Shown in pieces: positions 38,088-51,219 of a stretch of 64,000 nucleotides of DNA. The translations under genes and the position numbers were made by a program. The DNA is from Ceratodon purpureus (lineage: Eukaryota; Streptophyta; Bryopsida; Pseudoditrichales; Ditrichaceae). Numbering within the stretch: position 1 is the stretch's first letter; each line of letters opens with the position of its first letter. The notes beneath the pieces were generated by a model. That model made no database searches and was not told the DNA's origin. It saw only the letters and a program-made list of their open reading frames with translations. The DNA lies in the NCBI GenBank assembly GCA_014871385.1, contig CM026425.1, forward strand, positions 8,161,243 to 8,225,242, written 5' to 3'.

Positions 38088-39177
38088 ATGGATTGCTGCT
38101 TGTGCTCCTCGTTGGGGTGCTCGTACCGGCCTCCGCGCAACAATTTGTGTATGAGTTGTTATGATGGTGCGAAGTCGATTATTGATCTTTGTCGGAAACG
38201 GGAGCAAGAGTGGCGCGATGATGGAGAGGATGGGGAGAAGGGGAGGCCAGTGGGTTCGCTCGGGCTGCAGTATGCGTTTAAGCAGATTAAGCAGCTGGAA
38301 CAGATGGAAGAGAATGTGAGTGAGAAGCTCGAGTTTCTGGAGTCGCTTGTGGAAGCTTTCCAAATGGGGATGCATACTGATGTTGAATTGATCACGAATG
38401 ACGGTCGCTCCATTCATGCACACCGCGTCGTCATGGTTGGTGCTTTCTTCTCCATCAACCTCTTACTTATCTCTGCATGTGTCTTAATTTTTTTGGATCG
38501 GATGTTCAATGTACTCGCTAAGGTTTCCACGAGTTGTCTAGGTGTATTCCTTTTTCTCATTTACTTCTGTTCTCTCAATGTTGAGCAAGCATTTCCTAGT
38601 TAGTCTTGTGAAAGCGGCGAGGAGTGTGCTTTCGATGGAAATATTGTGCAATGGCACCATATACACACTTGCCCTAAAAACTCTTCTTGCCTTGATCTTA
38701 CATGTGAAGTTTGTTGGATTTTGACCGTAGGCAACCAAGTCACCTGTCTTCAGAGCAATGTTCGAGTCAGATGAATTGAAGGAGCCAGATTCGGGAGCTG
38801 TTCACATACAGGAGCTAAGCCATGATCAATTACGGTACCTCCTTGAGTTTCTCTACTGTGCTGAAATTCCTGCCGACGCCATGGCGGAGCATGGTCATGC
38901 TCTCTTGATAGCAGCTGATAAGTACGACATACCAGTATTGAGCAAGGTTTGTGAAGCTTACATCAGTCCTACAGTGTCTTTACCTAATGTTCTGGAAATT
39001 CTCGAATTGGCGGATCTTACTCATGCTACTTCACTTAAGGAGACGGCTATCAGTGTGATCCTCGAGAGCTATGAGGATGTTGTCTTCTCAAAACAGTATG
39101 AGGACTTCGCCATGAAGAATGCTCTCCTATCAGTTGAAATAACTAAGGCTTTTATCAAGGATCGTAAAAAGAAGTAA
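38088..39177 (+). CDS. BTB/POZ domain protein (At3g56230-like)
   Basis: There are two exons, 38088-38435 and 38731-39177, joined in phase 0 to give 264 residues. The N-terminus is Cys-rich (MDCCLCSSLGC, then RPPRNNLCMSCYDGA), a feature of a small plant BTB subgroup, and could bind zinc. Residues about 84-107 are a short coiled helix (QIKQLEQMEENVSEKLEFLE). The BTB fold begins at about 98, with HTDVELITNDGRSIHAHRVVM continuing across the intron to ATKSPVFRAMF, then LLEFLYCAEIP and AADKYDIPVL. BTB proteins commonly recruit targets to CUL3 ubiquitin ligases. A donor is chosen after ATG because it restores the conserved HRxxMAxxSPVF spacing. Confidence 0.93.
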
Positions 39178-40476
39178 CTGAGGTCATTGAGGTGCAGACT
39201 CATGTTTCTAAGTTATAATTCTTAGGTATATTCTAGCTTATCCCATCTAAACCCTGGGTGTAACATAGCAAATGGAGAGTAACATACATGGGGTTAACTG
39301 GGAAAACAGAACTCCATGTATAGATAAACATATCAAGCCGCGATGGGCTCTTCTGATCGACTCTCTCCCTAATGTGGCCTTCATATGAGATCTCTCTGTT
39401 TATACCGTAGATAATATAGAAAATTTGTAAACCTTCTTTCTTCTCCACCATTAAGCACTGTGTTACTGGTGTTTGCAGCTGAGAAACGTCAATTTTGTTC
39501 ATAATTATAGTTCATATAGTTGATAACCACAGTTTGGGTAGTGTCTGCACAAACCAACATGGTGCGCATAACAGCTGAAGCTCATCTGTATAATTGGATA
39601 GCTTGAGATCCCTCACCTTACAAATAAAGTTGTCAGAATACGAATGAGCATAGAGGCGGCTTTTGGGCCCACTGTGAATGAACAACGTAAGCTTCGTTTG
39701 TACAGCTTCGGAGTTGGTACGTATGATTGTACCACACTTGATGGGGCTGAATCCAGCCGAAATGTTGAGTGTTCTCTGACTGCCATATTTTCATATGTAC
39801 ATTGCATTGGCATTCATCCCTTCCAAAATTTCGAAAGTCCTCAACTACCCTTTGCATGACTTGTAACGTTGTTCACCTGGCAGTTTCCAGTGCACAACTT
39901 TCATACCTTCAATAACGCAGATTAGTGCCAGAGCCCCATCAGTCCTCTTGTGCATTCTCATCGTTTTTTTCATGCCCAACCTGTCAGTGTAAATCTTAGA
40001 AACGACAATGAAAGAAACCAGTACGAATAACAACAATCCTGAACTTTTGTATGTAACTGCACAGCGGCCAATTGCAATCATGGTGCAGAAACGTACTCAT
40101 TTACCTTTCACCATGAACCACCACTGGAGCGATACATGTACATACGGAGTGACCAGTCGTCGGAGACGATCTGTTCGAAATACATGTGACATCACTGACT
40201 GAGGCGGTTAGCATCGTTCACAGACAACCTTACCAAGGTCCGCTGCAGGCAGAGGTTTGCTTCAAGCACTCCATTTCGGCCAAGACCTCTTTTAGGTGTT
40301 CTAATCCGCTGATAAATCAGAGTCTGCAGAGAAAAACTTCAGGAACAAAACGAGTGAACACTCTTGAAATTGCTATCAAACTGCTGAGAAGAGATATGAA
40401 GATTATTAAAGTCTCGCTTTGCAGCATTATCGATTTACTTCATGTTGTAGGATGTGTGAAAGTGGGGTGAGCAGCG
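39178..40476. other. Intergenic region between BTB and BAP31-like genes
   Basis: Contains the BTB 3' UTR and the BAP31-like promoter. Short open stretches on both strands (39613-39859, 40008-40202, 40186-40470) overlap each other and show no motif, so no gene is called. Confidence 0.4.
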
Positions 40477-40869
40477 ATGGCGTTGGAGTGGGCGGTTTTG
40501 GGATTTGTTGCGGCCGTGGAAGCTGTTTTGTTGATATTGATCACCTTCCCGGGATTGACAATACTACGAAGACAGCTGATTGCGTTGTCGAGGGCGGCTC
40601 TGCAGCCGATGCTTGCGGTCGTGCCCTTTTGCTTTTTCCTGATGCTTGAGATTTATTGGCAATTTGAGAACATGCCGGAGTGCAGTGGCTCTCCATGCAA
40701 TGTTCCGGAACAGGATCGTTTGACGAAGAACATGATGAGGTCCCAAAGGAACATGGTTCTCGTGGCGGCGACTTTGCTGTTGTATTGGCTTTTGTTTCGC
40801 GTCACGGCCATTCTTGTTCGCGTTGAGGCTTCCAATGTACAGATCAACAAACTCAAGATCTCCGACTAA
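40477..40869 (+). CDS. BAP31-like ER membrane protein
   Basis: A single exon of 130 residues. Three hydrophobic helices lie at about 5-26, 43-62 and 91-113. RSQRNMVLVAATLLLYWLL at the third helix is the hallmark of the B-cell receptor-associated protein 31 family, and IYWQFEN follows helix 2. Plants have short members of about 130 residues without the long coiled-coil tail, as here. The family is thought to help with ER export and quality control of membrane proteins. The start is the first ATG after an in-frame-free leader, and the product begins MALEWAVLGF like plant homologues. Confidence 0.87.
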   Translation: MALEWAVLGFVAAVEAVLLILITFPGLTILRRQLIALSRAALQPMLAVVPFCFFLMLEIYWQFENMPECSGSPCNVPEQDRLTKNMMRSQRNMVLVAATLLLYWLLFRVTAILVRVEASNVQINKLKISD

Positions 40870-42443
40870 CACTGATGTCTTTGGATATGTTGGACAGCTT
40901 ATGCATAGCCTCTGTATATTAGCATTACGTCTTTTAATTAGTGTTTTTAAGTTTTAGGTTATGCACAGCTTTCATATTTACAACAACTTGGTGTCACTTC
41001 GCACAAGGCCAATGAGATCAAACATCTTGGCAGTTTACTACAGTGAGTGGACAACAATGTAAAATATTTGACACCATCTGTGACTTGCTACATCGAACTT
41101 TTGTCTAGAATTTTTCTCAAAAGCTTCTATCTGTGAGTTGCTTTTTGTTGGACATATGACAGGGTGCTGATACGAGAGTTGAATAACTGACGTTGAGGTG
41201 TTTTTTTCCATCTCGATGCTGCGATCCTCCAGAGGGTGGCAGCTTTGCATAGATGCGTTACGGGGATTCTGTTCTAGAAAACTTTCGCGGTACGGTGGAA
41301 AATGAAAAGATAGAGAACGTGTTGTATGTATCTTGCTAGCATGGATCGAAGCTTGGCGTCCAGCTTGGATGCGATGGGATTGATTGGAATTCATGGCTTC
41401 AAATCCACGAAGTATCTCAATATAAAGCATGTTTGTTACCTCCGCATGTGTCTGTCGACTTCGATGCTCGGTGGTTTACAGAGGTATCCAAGATGTATAC
41501 ATCATTCAGATATGGTATCCATAAGTTATCCACTTTTATGTGATACTACGATTTACCCAAGTGATATCCAAGTGATACCAAGGACGGTATCAAATAGACG
41601 TGAGTCCTTAAATTCTGTGCCCGCTTCTCAGTGTATGAGTTCTGGAACGGCTGAGGTGCTGTTAATATGATGAGCTACAAACGTAATTGAACGTTTTCAG
41701 CAATCTGAAGCTGTTAGTAGTTGCGAAATCCATGAACTACAATCTTTATTCGCTTCCGAGAGCAACAGTGAGTCTTGTGAAATTCCTCACTCGAACTTAA
41801 ACTGGACTGAAGCCCTCAACCCCAATAAAAATGGGCAGAGCACGAGGCCCATCATGATACTAGTGTTCTGTGAAACTTCTCAATATGTAGATATCGTCTA
41901 TATTGTTCTCAGTTTACTAGGGCACGTTTAGTGAGGCTTTGCAATGAGATAACACATGAACGCAGTCGAAGAGTGACGAGTCACAAGGTTGATTGACAGA
42001 AGCTACTCATTTAGCTTCTATCAATTCTTTGTGCATTATATTACAATCTGCTTCTCAGCATGATCTTGGCATAAGTTATCTCAGCATGATCTTGGCATCC
42101 GTCAATGCGCACCTAGAGTTGCATTGGCAGGGTAACGAAGCACAAGAAGACTATGGTACTAAATTCCCTGTACTAAATTCACAATCAGGATCCCCTAATA
42201 ATTAACAGACTCAATGTCGCCCAGCCCCTCCTTTTGCCCTGAAAGAGAAGGGCTACCTTGTTTTATAGCAGTGAATGGTCCTTGCCATCCAGCAGGTCAG
42301 GGTGTGAACGTGTACAGATGCTTAAGCCTGACGTTCAAACGGTGGAAGCCTTCTTACGCAGAGGTGTTGTCTCTATCAATGTTATGGAATTCCAGCAACA
42401 AGATCTAGATAAAATTTTGAGTCGACAGTATGTTCGTAAAGAT
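40870..42443. other. Intergenic region, no gene
   Basis: Holds the BAP31-like 3' UTR and the TBL 3' flank. A 20-bp block (TCTCAGCATGATCTTGGCAT) is repeated at 42055-42074 and 42080-42099. No exon is supported. Confidence 0.4.
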
Positions 42444-44654
42444 TCACTGCTTGTACACTGCATCACGCAAGGACTCCACAAGGAGATCATTCCATGTATC
42501 AATGGGCCCTGGAAGGCACCAATGCAAGCAGTCATTCTGGATCTTTTGCGTGAACTCTTTCGCGAATGGTTGAAATCTCATGAACGAGTTTGGGTGGCCG
42601 TCGGCTCGAATTTGAGCAAGGTTCGTAATATCCAACACCTTGATTCGGTCCTTCTCAGAGCCACTAGTAGCACCTGCAGGAAAACATCAAACCAAAATAT
42701 TTAACTTCAAAAACAAGGTGACAGAAAAACGGTGATTCATTTTCAAATGGAAGATTACGCCATGGTTTGAATTGTTTCTTGATCGAATTTGTCGTGAATG
42801 AGATCAATGAGTACGTACTCGTGACATTCAGAAATTCTTCCATTTGAATGTCGTACATCCATTTCGTCAAGGAGCTGACAGGCACACCTCCGGGAGCAGT
42901 GCGCACACACTGGCCGCCATTGTTCCACGATCCGCCCTCAAAATGCTCCGGAGCAAAAGTTCTTAGGATGGTGGTGCCGGAGTACCCGGGGATGGATAAG
43001 CTACCTCGCAGGATAGTTCGGATGGTTGTGCGGTAAGGGTCAGCGAAACCAATCTCCTTCTCACATTCTGCCCACCCATCACATATGTGACCGCCCAAGG
43101 GTTTACCTTCTTGCAAGAACAGCCCCCTCTTGAACCACCATTGCCCTGAAAATCGAACATGAAAACCTTAAACTTGTTATAAAGGTTGATCAAGATGACA
43201 GATTAGCAAGAATCCATTTCCTCAAATAGCCTTTTTAACAGTAAAGGAAATAAGAGGATATTATATTACCTGTAGAAAGTTGCAGAATATCGACGCCAGG
43301 GATTCGATCCACCCAAGCTTTATCAAGCCTATCAACGTGAATGAACGCCACAGTTCGGGTTTGGTTATCAGAAGAAAAGGTTATCTCCTTGTCTTCCACA
43401 TGCACAAGGTATGGAGACCAGTAGATTGCAAGGGTGAAGTTATGTTTTCGAAACACCCACACGTTGTCTCTATCGTCTGGTGCATTATATGTGTGATCTG
43501 GTTGCTCAACCTGGAAGGTGCAAAATGATTTCCTTTTAAATCAACACTCATCAAGCCAGAATAAAAGAAACTCTGTTTCTAGATATGTGAATCCGCACAA
43601 GTAATGTGGAATAAAGAATTGTCATACCTGTGAGAGGACGCAAAGGAGGGATTGAAACTGATTGCGAGCAATGGAATCGCCAGCAAAAGCCATCGACCGA
43701 TCTCGCATGGCAGTTAAAAAAGATGGAGGGTCGATTCTCGGGAGCTCACATTGGTCTGGTTTCCACTTCCAGTGGAGGAACCCCCTGTCCTTGCGTCCGT
43801 TTTTCATGCAATTCTGATGCCCTTGGATAAACCCGCAAGTGGAGTTTGTGTATTGTGGTGGTCGTGAGTCTGGCACCCAGCTGCCTTTCACCAAATCACA
43901 GGCCTCTGGAGTACAAACAGAAGGAATCAATCAGTTAGAAGATGGAAACAATACCAATGACTCACACTAGTTCAAATTTGGACTACTCGTGTTAAGTTAG
44001 CAAGAACAGCTAGCTAGCAACCTTTTTTTGTAGAGTTCGTGGTGTTCGAGAGCCCCATTGTCAACAGTGGTAGGATTTCGGAGGTTGAGTTCTTTGCTTG
44101 TTCCTGCAAGGAGCTCTCCAATGCAGCGCTAGTTTCATTTGCAGATGAGTTAGTCTCACTTGGGTCCAACTCTATAGCCTCCGGATCCGTATCCTCCGCA
44201 TCTACTTCTTCTTGCTTTGCATCAAGGCTGTCTGTAGTATTTGTTTCGCTACCAGTTGTATCATTAATGATTGAAGAGGCATTCGTATCGTCCTGAATAG
44301 AGACATTAATCTTCGATGTCAAATTCTATAGCATTCGAAGTAACATGATACCACAACTCTGAATTACGGTTGAAAAGAGCGCTTTGCGCAATTTTAGTAC
44401 ATGGAGAAGGGGGCATATTAAAATACCGTGAGACTAGGTGAGAAACCAGAGAAAGGTCGTCTTTGGAGGAAAAGCATGGCTTCGGTAGCAGCATCAGGAG
44501 TGGTATAGTAGAGGTAGGTGCTGGTGATCACAAAGGGTAGGAAAAAGGATACTAGTGCCACAACAACCACCCTTCTCTTGGTCATACTCCGAAGGCCTCC
44601 CCCTGGGATCGATTTCTCAACATCATACATGCTCATTTGCTGACCCCGCCCCAT
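42444..44654 (-). CDS. TBL: TBL/PMR5 family polysaccharide O-acetyltransferase
   Basis: Six exons (44654-44427, 44292-44022, 43905-43628, 43510-43270, 43145-42819, 42673-42444) join in phase to give 524 residues. Residues about 29-50 are a single membrane helix after a basic stretch, as in Golgi type II proteins. An acidic, Ser/Thr-rich stem (about 77-165) has many NxS/T sites. The TBL domain starts at CDLVKGSWVPD. It has the GDS motif with catalytic Ser244 (AFAGDSIARNQ) and the C-terminal DCLHWCLPG with Asp496 and His499, so the Ser-His-Asp triad is complete. The family acetylates cell-wall polysaccharides such as xylan, mannan or pectin in the Golgi. The substrate cannot be told from sequence. 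Confidence 0.95.
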
Positions 44655-47600
44655 CTTGACCGAGGGTGCAGCCCCTGCCTTTACAATTTCAGATTCTCCT
44701 CACCTGCTTAATACCTGCTCATCACATTTAAACACACCTCTCAAAACATTAGAACTGAATCCATCACCAACAAGGAAAGCTAGATCTGGCTACTTGGGGG
44801 ACTCTCCGCAAATTCCATTCGAAATGCTCACTCACACTTTCAAATTATGAAAGCAAGAAGAAAAAAATTCATTGACAATGGACACACAGCACCTACTCTT
44901 ACACTTCATTCGACTTAAAATCAATCTCAGTACAGAAAACAGAGCAGCAGACCTCGCCACCGAGCACAAGCCACAGTCTAATCTGAAACTAGCCCTGCTA
45001 AGAAGATTTCAGAAGCTTGTCCATTGGTGTCTTCAACCCTAACATCAACTATTGCTGGGTAGCGCTGCTGCACCTACTGTGCTATCCATTAATCTAAACA
45101 GTGGAAGAAAAGGGCATGGAAGCTGAAACCGACACACCGACATTTATGAACCTAATCCACCCTCGCCAACATGAAATGAGAACACCGCCAGCGTTGATCT
45201 AGTCGAAACATTACCTTGAGAAGCTTCTCCCTTCATGCCCACAATACGATGAGCTAAGCTCCGACTCTTCTCTGTCCACACACAGCTCACGACCTGCCAC
45301 TAGAATGTGGAATGACAGTGAGGCACCGGTCCACCAAACAACTCCAGCATATACCTGACTGCAGAGCAAGAGACTAGCATCACGGGCTAACTCCCTGCAC
45401 CATTTCTAACACGGTACTTGTACATAGAATGCCACAGCTGAACTATGGCTTTGAATCTCACTTACATCTGCACTGACAGGATGCCGTACCAGGGCTCGAA
45501 GTGCGCTACACTTCCGCCTGTGAAATCGGCACAATGCTCGCTCGCTCGAACCCAGACAGACAGCCTGCGTCTATCTCGATCCAAGAGCAACGTTCTCGAA
45601 AGCTAGGATGGGAAATGCAACAGTCTAGTTCGTTGTCAAAGCGCTGCACGTAAGCTCCTAGTCGATGGGGACAGTCCGGGGAAAACAACTGGGTGATGAA
45701 TTCTAGATGTGGATTGGGAGGGCTGCAGGGTGCTTGAATCTCAGTTATCAATGCGCAAGCGATGAAACAACATGAGTGTACTGGCTTCTCATCCGGGCGT
45801 GGAATGATCGACCGTGGGAGAAGTGAGGAGAGATTGTTCCAGTGTGTGTGTGATATGTCACGAGGATAGAGTGCCAACTACATGATTGATGCGGCCCACG
45901 GCGGCCTATTCACTCTATATCGTCCGCTTTGCAGCTGCTAGTGTAGGTGGAGTGCACACGACAAGGCAACTGCAGCATTATTCATCTCTCATTCGCTGCA
46001 CATGGCACTCCACAACAGAAGGCACCCACGGGAAGGCCACCCCCTCCCAAAAAAAATGAAAAAATGAAAAAAAAAAAACACTGATAGGAATGGGGCATCA
46101 AAGAAAACATTAGCTGCAGCAGCACTGCAGCAGTGTTCCCAAGACGACTGCGTTACTGTAGACTTACCCAACTGGGTTCGAAGCATATTATTATTTTTTC
46201 ATTCTTTTTCATTTTTTCGACACCGGAGCTTATGATCCCATTGTACTAGACGTACACTTGAACACGCTCACCAATGGAATGGTACAGTAATAATCTACAT
46301 GTCAAAACCTCTGTCCTCCATAAAAACCATAAAACAATCAACACAGTGACCAATGACACCACCAGAACTGAATGGTAGTGGATCACTATCCAATAAACTC
46401 AAACAGTTACCTCGAACTTCCTTTCCTCTGCATCTCATTTTTTAATTTTCAACTTTGGTTACAGAAAGGCGAAAAGGCCGGAATGCTAAAAGAATACGCA
46501 TCTCAAATTGTTGAAACCATCGACACTGGAAGTATCATGGTATAATGCTACACAGCATACTGTATAATGTTTTACCGATATTGCGAAAAATAATTAAGCA
46601 TCAAGGTTTCTACTCTGCATGCAACTCTGATTAGCGAATTTGAAAATTATATGACAATAATTACGATGTCATTGCAAGAATAAATGGGTACAGTTGAGGA
46701 GTGTACGAGAATGCAGTAGACGAATACCTTTAGTCTGTACACTGTAAAAGACCACAGAGTTCGTAACTTTGTACAGAGCGCTATCTGGGAGTTTATGGCT
46801 AACATGAATGTCGGGAGCCAACGGGTATCACCCTTGAATTCTGTAAAAAGTGGGAATGCAATTCGCTGTAGCTGCTCCAGTTCGGTGATTTTAATAGGTA
46901 ATTGTTCGGTTGACTGTGTCCATGGCTCATCATCGTCAGATTCCGCAACCTTGCCAGAGTGTCCGAAGTGGATTACTGGCGGTTGACCTGGGAAAATAGT
47001 CACAGTTGCCCATCTTCGAAGCCATTTTTGGCCCTGCTCAGGTGATTTAATTTCCGAATTAAACCAATGTCAAATTAGAGCATCCATCAGGTGCCAAGTT
47101 CCAACGACTCTTTCGACACTCACCTTCAGCTTGATCTGGTTATCATTTGGGAATAGAATTTCTTAGGAATCGTTGTGATTCATTATTCAATCACTGTAGT
47201 GCACAGGATGACTTTACAAGGTACCTGGATTCCTGGTTTGCGGTAACTTATGTGAGGAACAGTTTCTGATTTTAAGTAAAACTGGCACTGATTGAGAAAT
47301 AAACTGCTCCACTTGAACACCTTGTTGTGTGGATGGATTTGATTGTTAAAACAGTGTAAGTTAAAGGTGTTTGGGTGATGATCATAGTTGGGTGACTGAA
47401 TTGCATGTATGAGTTTTTCAGTTTGCTTCGGTTTCAAGGAGGGAGTGGCAACCATTGGACGAGTGGTTTGTAATAAGGCACAGAGTGTATGATGGCTGTG
47501 CAATGATGCACAACACTCTATGCTATTGCAGTGGGTGTGAATAGTGTATGATTCAATCAGAGGGGAGGGGGGGCCTCACCACTCCGAGATCCCTTTGATG

Positions 47601-47877
47601 GCTCAGTTTACCTTGTCTTCGTGCACAATATCAGGCTATACTTGTCCTGTCAAGTTTGAATCTGGTTTTCATTTGTCTACAAAATTGAATCAGCCATGTT
47701 GTATCCTTTTGGCTATGTAAGGCCACTTTGCTTTAAACTAGAGTTCATCACCAAGTGAACATGAAGATTTTGTGACCAGGAGAAATTAGGAAATGGCCAA
47801 AACTGAGACCATAAATCATTTTTTAGAGGTCATACTCACTTTCCATAGAGTACATCAAGGTTGGACTATAAGGAAAG
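44655..47877. other. TBL promoter and long intergenic region
   Basis: The stretch 44655-45900 is the probable leader and promoter of TBL. An A-rich run lies at 46047-46080. No complete gene is seen; a possible gene fragment is listed separately at 46647-47003. Confidence 0.4.
46647..47003 (-). other. Possible exon or gene remnant of unknown family
   Basis: A minus-strand open stretch of about 118 codons has amino acid composition that looks protein-like (for example IFPGQPPVIHFGHSGKVAE and an acidic ESDDDEP segment). It has no ATG at its start, and reading further upstream (KWLRRWATV) is in the same frame. I do not recognise a family. It may be an exon of a gene I could not assemble, or a remnant. 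Confidence 0.2.
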
Positions 47878-48149
47878 TACCGTAACGTAACACCATAGCA
47901 GGTTTGTTCTTAAATGATTCTAAATATAAAGAACAAGAATAAAATAAAATTATGAAGACATAAAGACAAAAATAGAATAAATGAGTTTTTGCAATATTTT
48001 GTTATTTATAAGCCATTTAAGGTCAATTTTGCTGATTTTTTTGCTAAAAAACAAAACTTGATAAATTCAATTTTTAAGAACGAAACTCAATTTTTCAAAA
48101 GAATAAATATTTGTTTGCTGAGGACTAAACCTGCTATGGTGTTACGGTA
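47878..48149. mobile_element. MITE with TA duplication (Tc1/mariner-like)
   Basis: The left end reads CCGTAACGTAACACCATAGC and the right end is the inverted copy of CCGTAACACCATAGCAGG, with a 5-bp extra GTAAC at the left. Dinucleotide TA is present on both sides (47878-47879 and 48148-48149). The 268-bp interior is AT-rich and non-coding. TIR homology extends about 28 bp. Confidence 0.8.
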
Positions 48150-48990
48150 GTTGAATTGGCAAGAAGATGTGTTGATCTTTCTATGACATTTAAAAGAACA
48201 AAACAAAGCTTTACATGTAATTCTAGATTTTTCTTCTACACCTACTTCATATTCAAATACATCAAAATATTTGAAATCAAAATTATAGTTTGGTAGCAAT
48301 AGATGTCAAAAACCCTTTTTTCACAATGTCAAATTCAAAAATTTGGACTTTAACTTTCAAGCAACATCTCAAAATCTAAAATGGAACATTGAAATACATC
48401 ATTGCTTTTGAAGTATCATTAGTATAGATGGAAGTGACATACGGAAATCTCATCCGTACAACTTTATAATAGACTTTTTCTAAATGATGTGGATCAAATT
48501 GGACTCTTTGAGCGTCCTAGATTGAAAGATCATGATTTTTCATGCATGAAAATTCTAAAAGTTGGTTCCAAGAACTTTGGAATTAAAATTCTGTTTATAG
48601 ACCTTTAGAAATTAACAAAAATTCAACTATAAAATTGATTAATATTAATTTTCATACACCGTTTTATGTAATTTAAAAAATGAAAAAATCAGAATGTATC
48701 ATAGAATGACCTTGCAATGTCAAAAGTGGCCCAAATTTTAATCTTTTTTGCACATTGTTTGAATGTAGAGCAAGCAATGCACGTAGAAGAACATATGTAC
48801 AAGACTATGCTAACAATACTTGATTGGCAATCATGATTTGTCCAGCAAAGAAGAGGCAGCGAGCTTCTCATGTTGCTAGCCATTCCGTCATCAACAAAAC
48901 AAATTTGTTACTAAGCTCCCTGGCTGTGACACGGAATCCAAGGGAAAAGCATATGTAGGATGAAATATCTCCTTTTTTTAACCATTTTAA
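48150..48990. other. AT-rich intergenic sequence
   Basis: AT-rich with no supported gene or repeat beyond short A and T runs. Confidence 0.4.
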
Positions 48991-49756
48991 GCAACGGCAA
49001 ATACGACTTTTGGAGTGCTTTCTGAGAAGCGAGAGGTGAACTGGAGAGTGATTCTACATGACATTGTTGGAAAGCTGATTCCGGGATCGGTAAGAAGCCT
49101 TCTACTTTCTCCCCATACTTCTTTTACCCCTATAACTAGAACAATTGTCTAACGGTGCATGAGTAATAAGAGTTGCAGATTGCCAAGAACATGCTTGACT
49201 TGGAAGTAGATCCGGAAGAAGTGACTCAGGAAGCGGAGACGAAACATGAGTTGCTGAGTGACGCGGCCATCCAAGAACTGTAGCGGAACACACCCCGAGG
49301 CGGAATGAAGACCATAGTCACCCACTATGACAGATTGATTCCAACGCCTGTCAACACCTTGAGTCAGTCACATCTTAATTTGTGTTGCCAGATGATCCTT
49401 TCCGAGGGATCTGAGAGGAGGTTCGTAAGTTCCAGATCTAGTACAAGAAGTTGGAGCACATCACCCGGACCTCTTGCCGATTGCTAAACGGTTGTAAGCC
49501 CGAAAATCTTATCCGACAGTTAGAACAACTCACCACGCAATTGCACGCGAATGAAGAGCAAGACAAGCTCGTCATTTAAATTGCAGATTTGACAAGGGAG
49601 CTAGCCCAAAAAGGTGAGGAAATCTGACACTTTCACACGGAAGAGCAAACGGTGCTAAATCGGGAACAACTAGGCGATGTCGTCAATAAAGCCCGGTTGT
49701 TTGGCAAGGAGTACAAGTCTGCAAGACAGATGGTCATGTATCATCTGCAAAGGTGA
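48991..49756 (+). pseudogene. Decayed coiled-coil gene
   Basis: A frame can be followed from 48991 (ANTTFGVLSEKREVNWRVI) across a likely intron (donor at 49090, acceptor TTGCAG ending 49178) into IAKNMLDLEVDPEEVTQEAE. It then meets a stop at 49281-49283. Past it the same strand still codes for heptad-like sequence (RQLEQLTTQLHANEEQDK and VNKARLFGKEYKSARQMVM), with further stops at 49577 and 49626. The ordered helical content broken by at least three stops indicates a decayed gene. The family is not recognised. Confidence 0.5.
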
Positions 49757-51219
49757 TTCCCATCCTTGTGAAGTTCAACATAGAGATGGAGGAGGTTCTC
49801 CATGAGATGCGGAAGTTGCTGCAGTCTATCACACTACTAGAAAATCCGGTGGCTAATCAAGTAGTGGGGAAGAGAATTCACTTGCCGGTTGGTCTTGAAT
49901 CGGACAAGTTGTTTCAGACGCAGGGAAGTGTCTTTACTTGAACCACTATGGGCGCTCCGAGGGTGTGTCACGTAGGACAGTCGACGTGGATTCTGTGCTG
50001 ACTGGACCGACACGTAGGCAGGGGGGTACATGAGGGCTGAGGGCATCGGATGAACGGGTATCAATCAGGTAGTAGGGTGTCAATCGAGGTTTAGGGTGGA
50101 TCTCAGGTATTAGGGTGCAATCATGGTTCATGTCCTCAGTAGGGGTATCAATCGGGGTTTACGCATTGCCAGCCGGGTTTCAAGCGGTCCTAAGGTCACA
50201 CTTTAATGCAGTCAGAGTCTCCAAATTCTCGAGTTTGACCAGGCCCCGTCGTGACACGTGTCTGCAGATGGTGAACTTGCATCACCAGTTCTTGACCGTT
50301 GATTGTGATACACGCAGACTGCGGAGATGGGGGATCAGATGGGAAGATGTAGGGTTCCTACGGCGGCTGCAATATAGGATTTAGGGTGTACTAGTTGATG
50401 AACCGGTTGATAACCTTTTCGGTTGACCTCAGGGGGGAACAGGTTCTAGGTATAATTCGACCATTACATTAAAATACAATGTACATGTACACAGATACTC
50501 AAGAAGTTTCTGCGGAAGTGCATTACGAGAGTAGACCAAATTTATAAAATTGCCAAATGGCCAAAGTGCAAATTTACTGATAATTTCGGTAGGAGTACAC
50601 ATTTCTGAAACGCGTTAATATCTCTCCCGCGTTATTCAGAAATGATAAAGTGGAATGATTTGCCCGGTTCAAACACAAAATCGCCCTGATGTAATGTGTT
50701 CAAGGGGAAAAATGAACCTCGCTGCTCAAACAACAGACGGTACTGTATTATGAATCCAGATCGTCACAAGAACTATGGCTCTCCAAATAGCTCCATAGAA
50801 AAAGCAAATTAGTAGAAAAGTGGTAGTTAGGTGCAACTTCAGTATGAAGGTATGCATCAGTCCCCAAGTCCACGCCCGGACTAAATCAAACACAGCCGAC
50901 ATGGGCTTCTGTTGCATCGGAGGAGTATGATGATATCTTGAGAGTGGTTGAGATTAAAAAGGCAGCAATTCCCTATATCAAACATGGAAGACGTATTGTC
51001 ATTTCAGAAAAGAAACGGATTAAGGTGCAGTTAATATCATCATATCAAGGAGTAACAAATACAGATATGTACATGTATGCATAAAGAATCTCATGAATTG
51101 AACCCATTATAATACGGAAAGAGCTAATTAGTGTTACCACTGGGTTTTATGAGAAGTGGAGTTGCAAAAGAATAGACACTTCAAATGAACCTGCGCAGAA
51201 TTATGAGATAATTAGTATT
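49757..51219. other. Intergenic region with interspersed TTAGGG-like units
   Basis: Around 50040-50170 and 50379 the motifs GGTATCAATC, AGGGTGCAATC and GTTTAGGGT recur in loose array, suggesting a decayed satellite. The right half is AT-rich 3' flank of the dioxygenase gene. No gene is supported. Confidence 0.35.
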
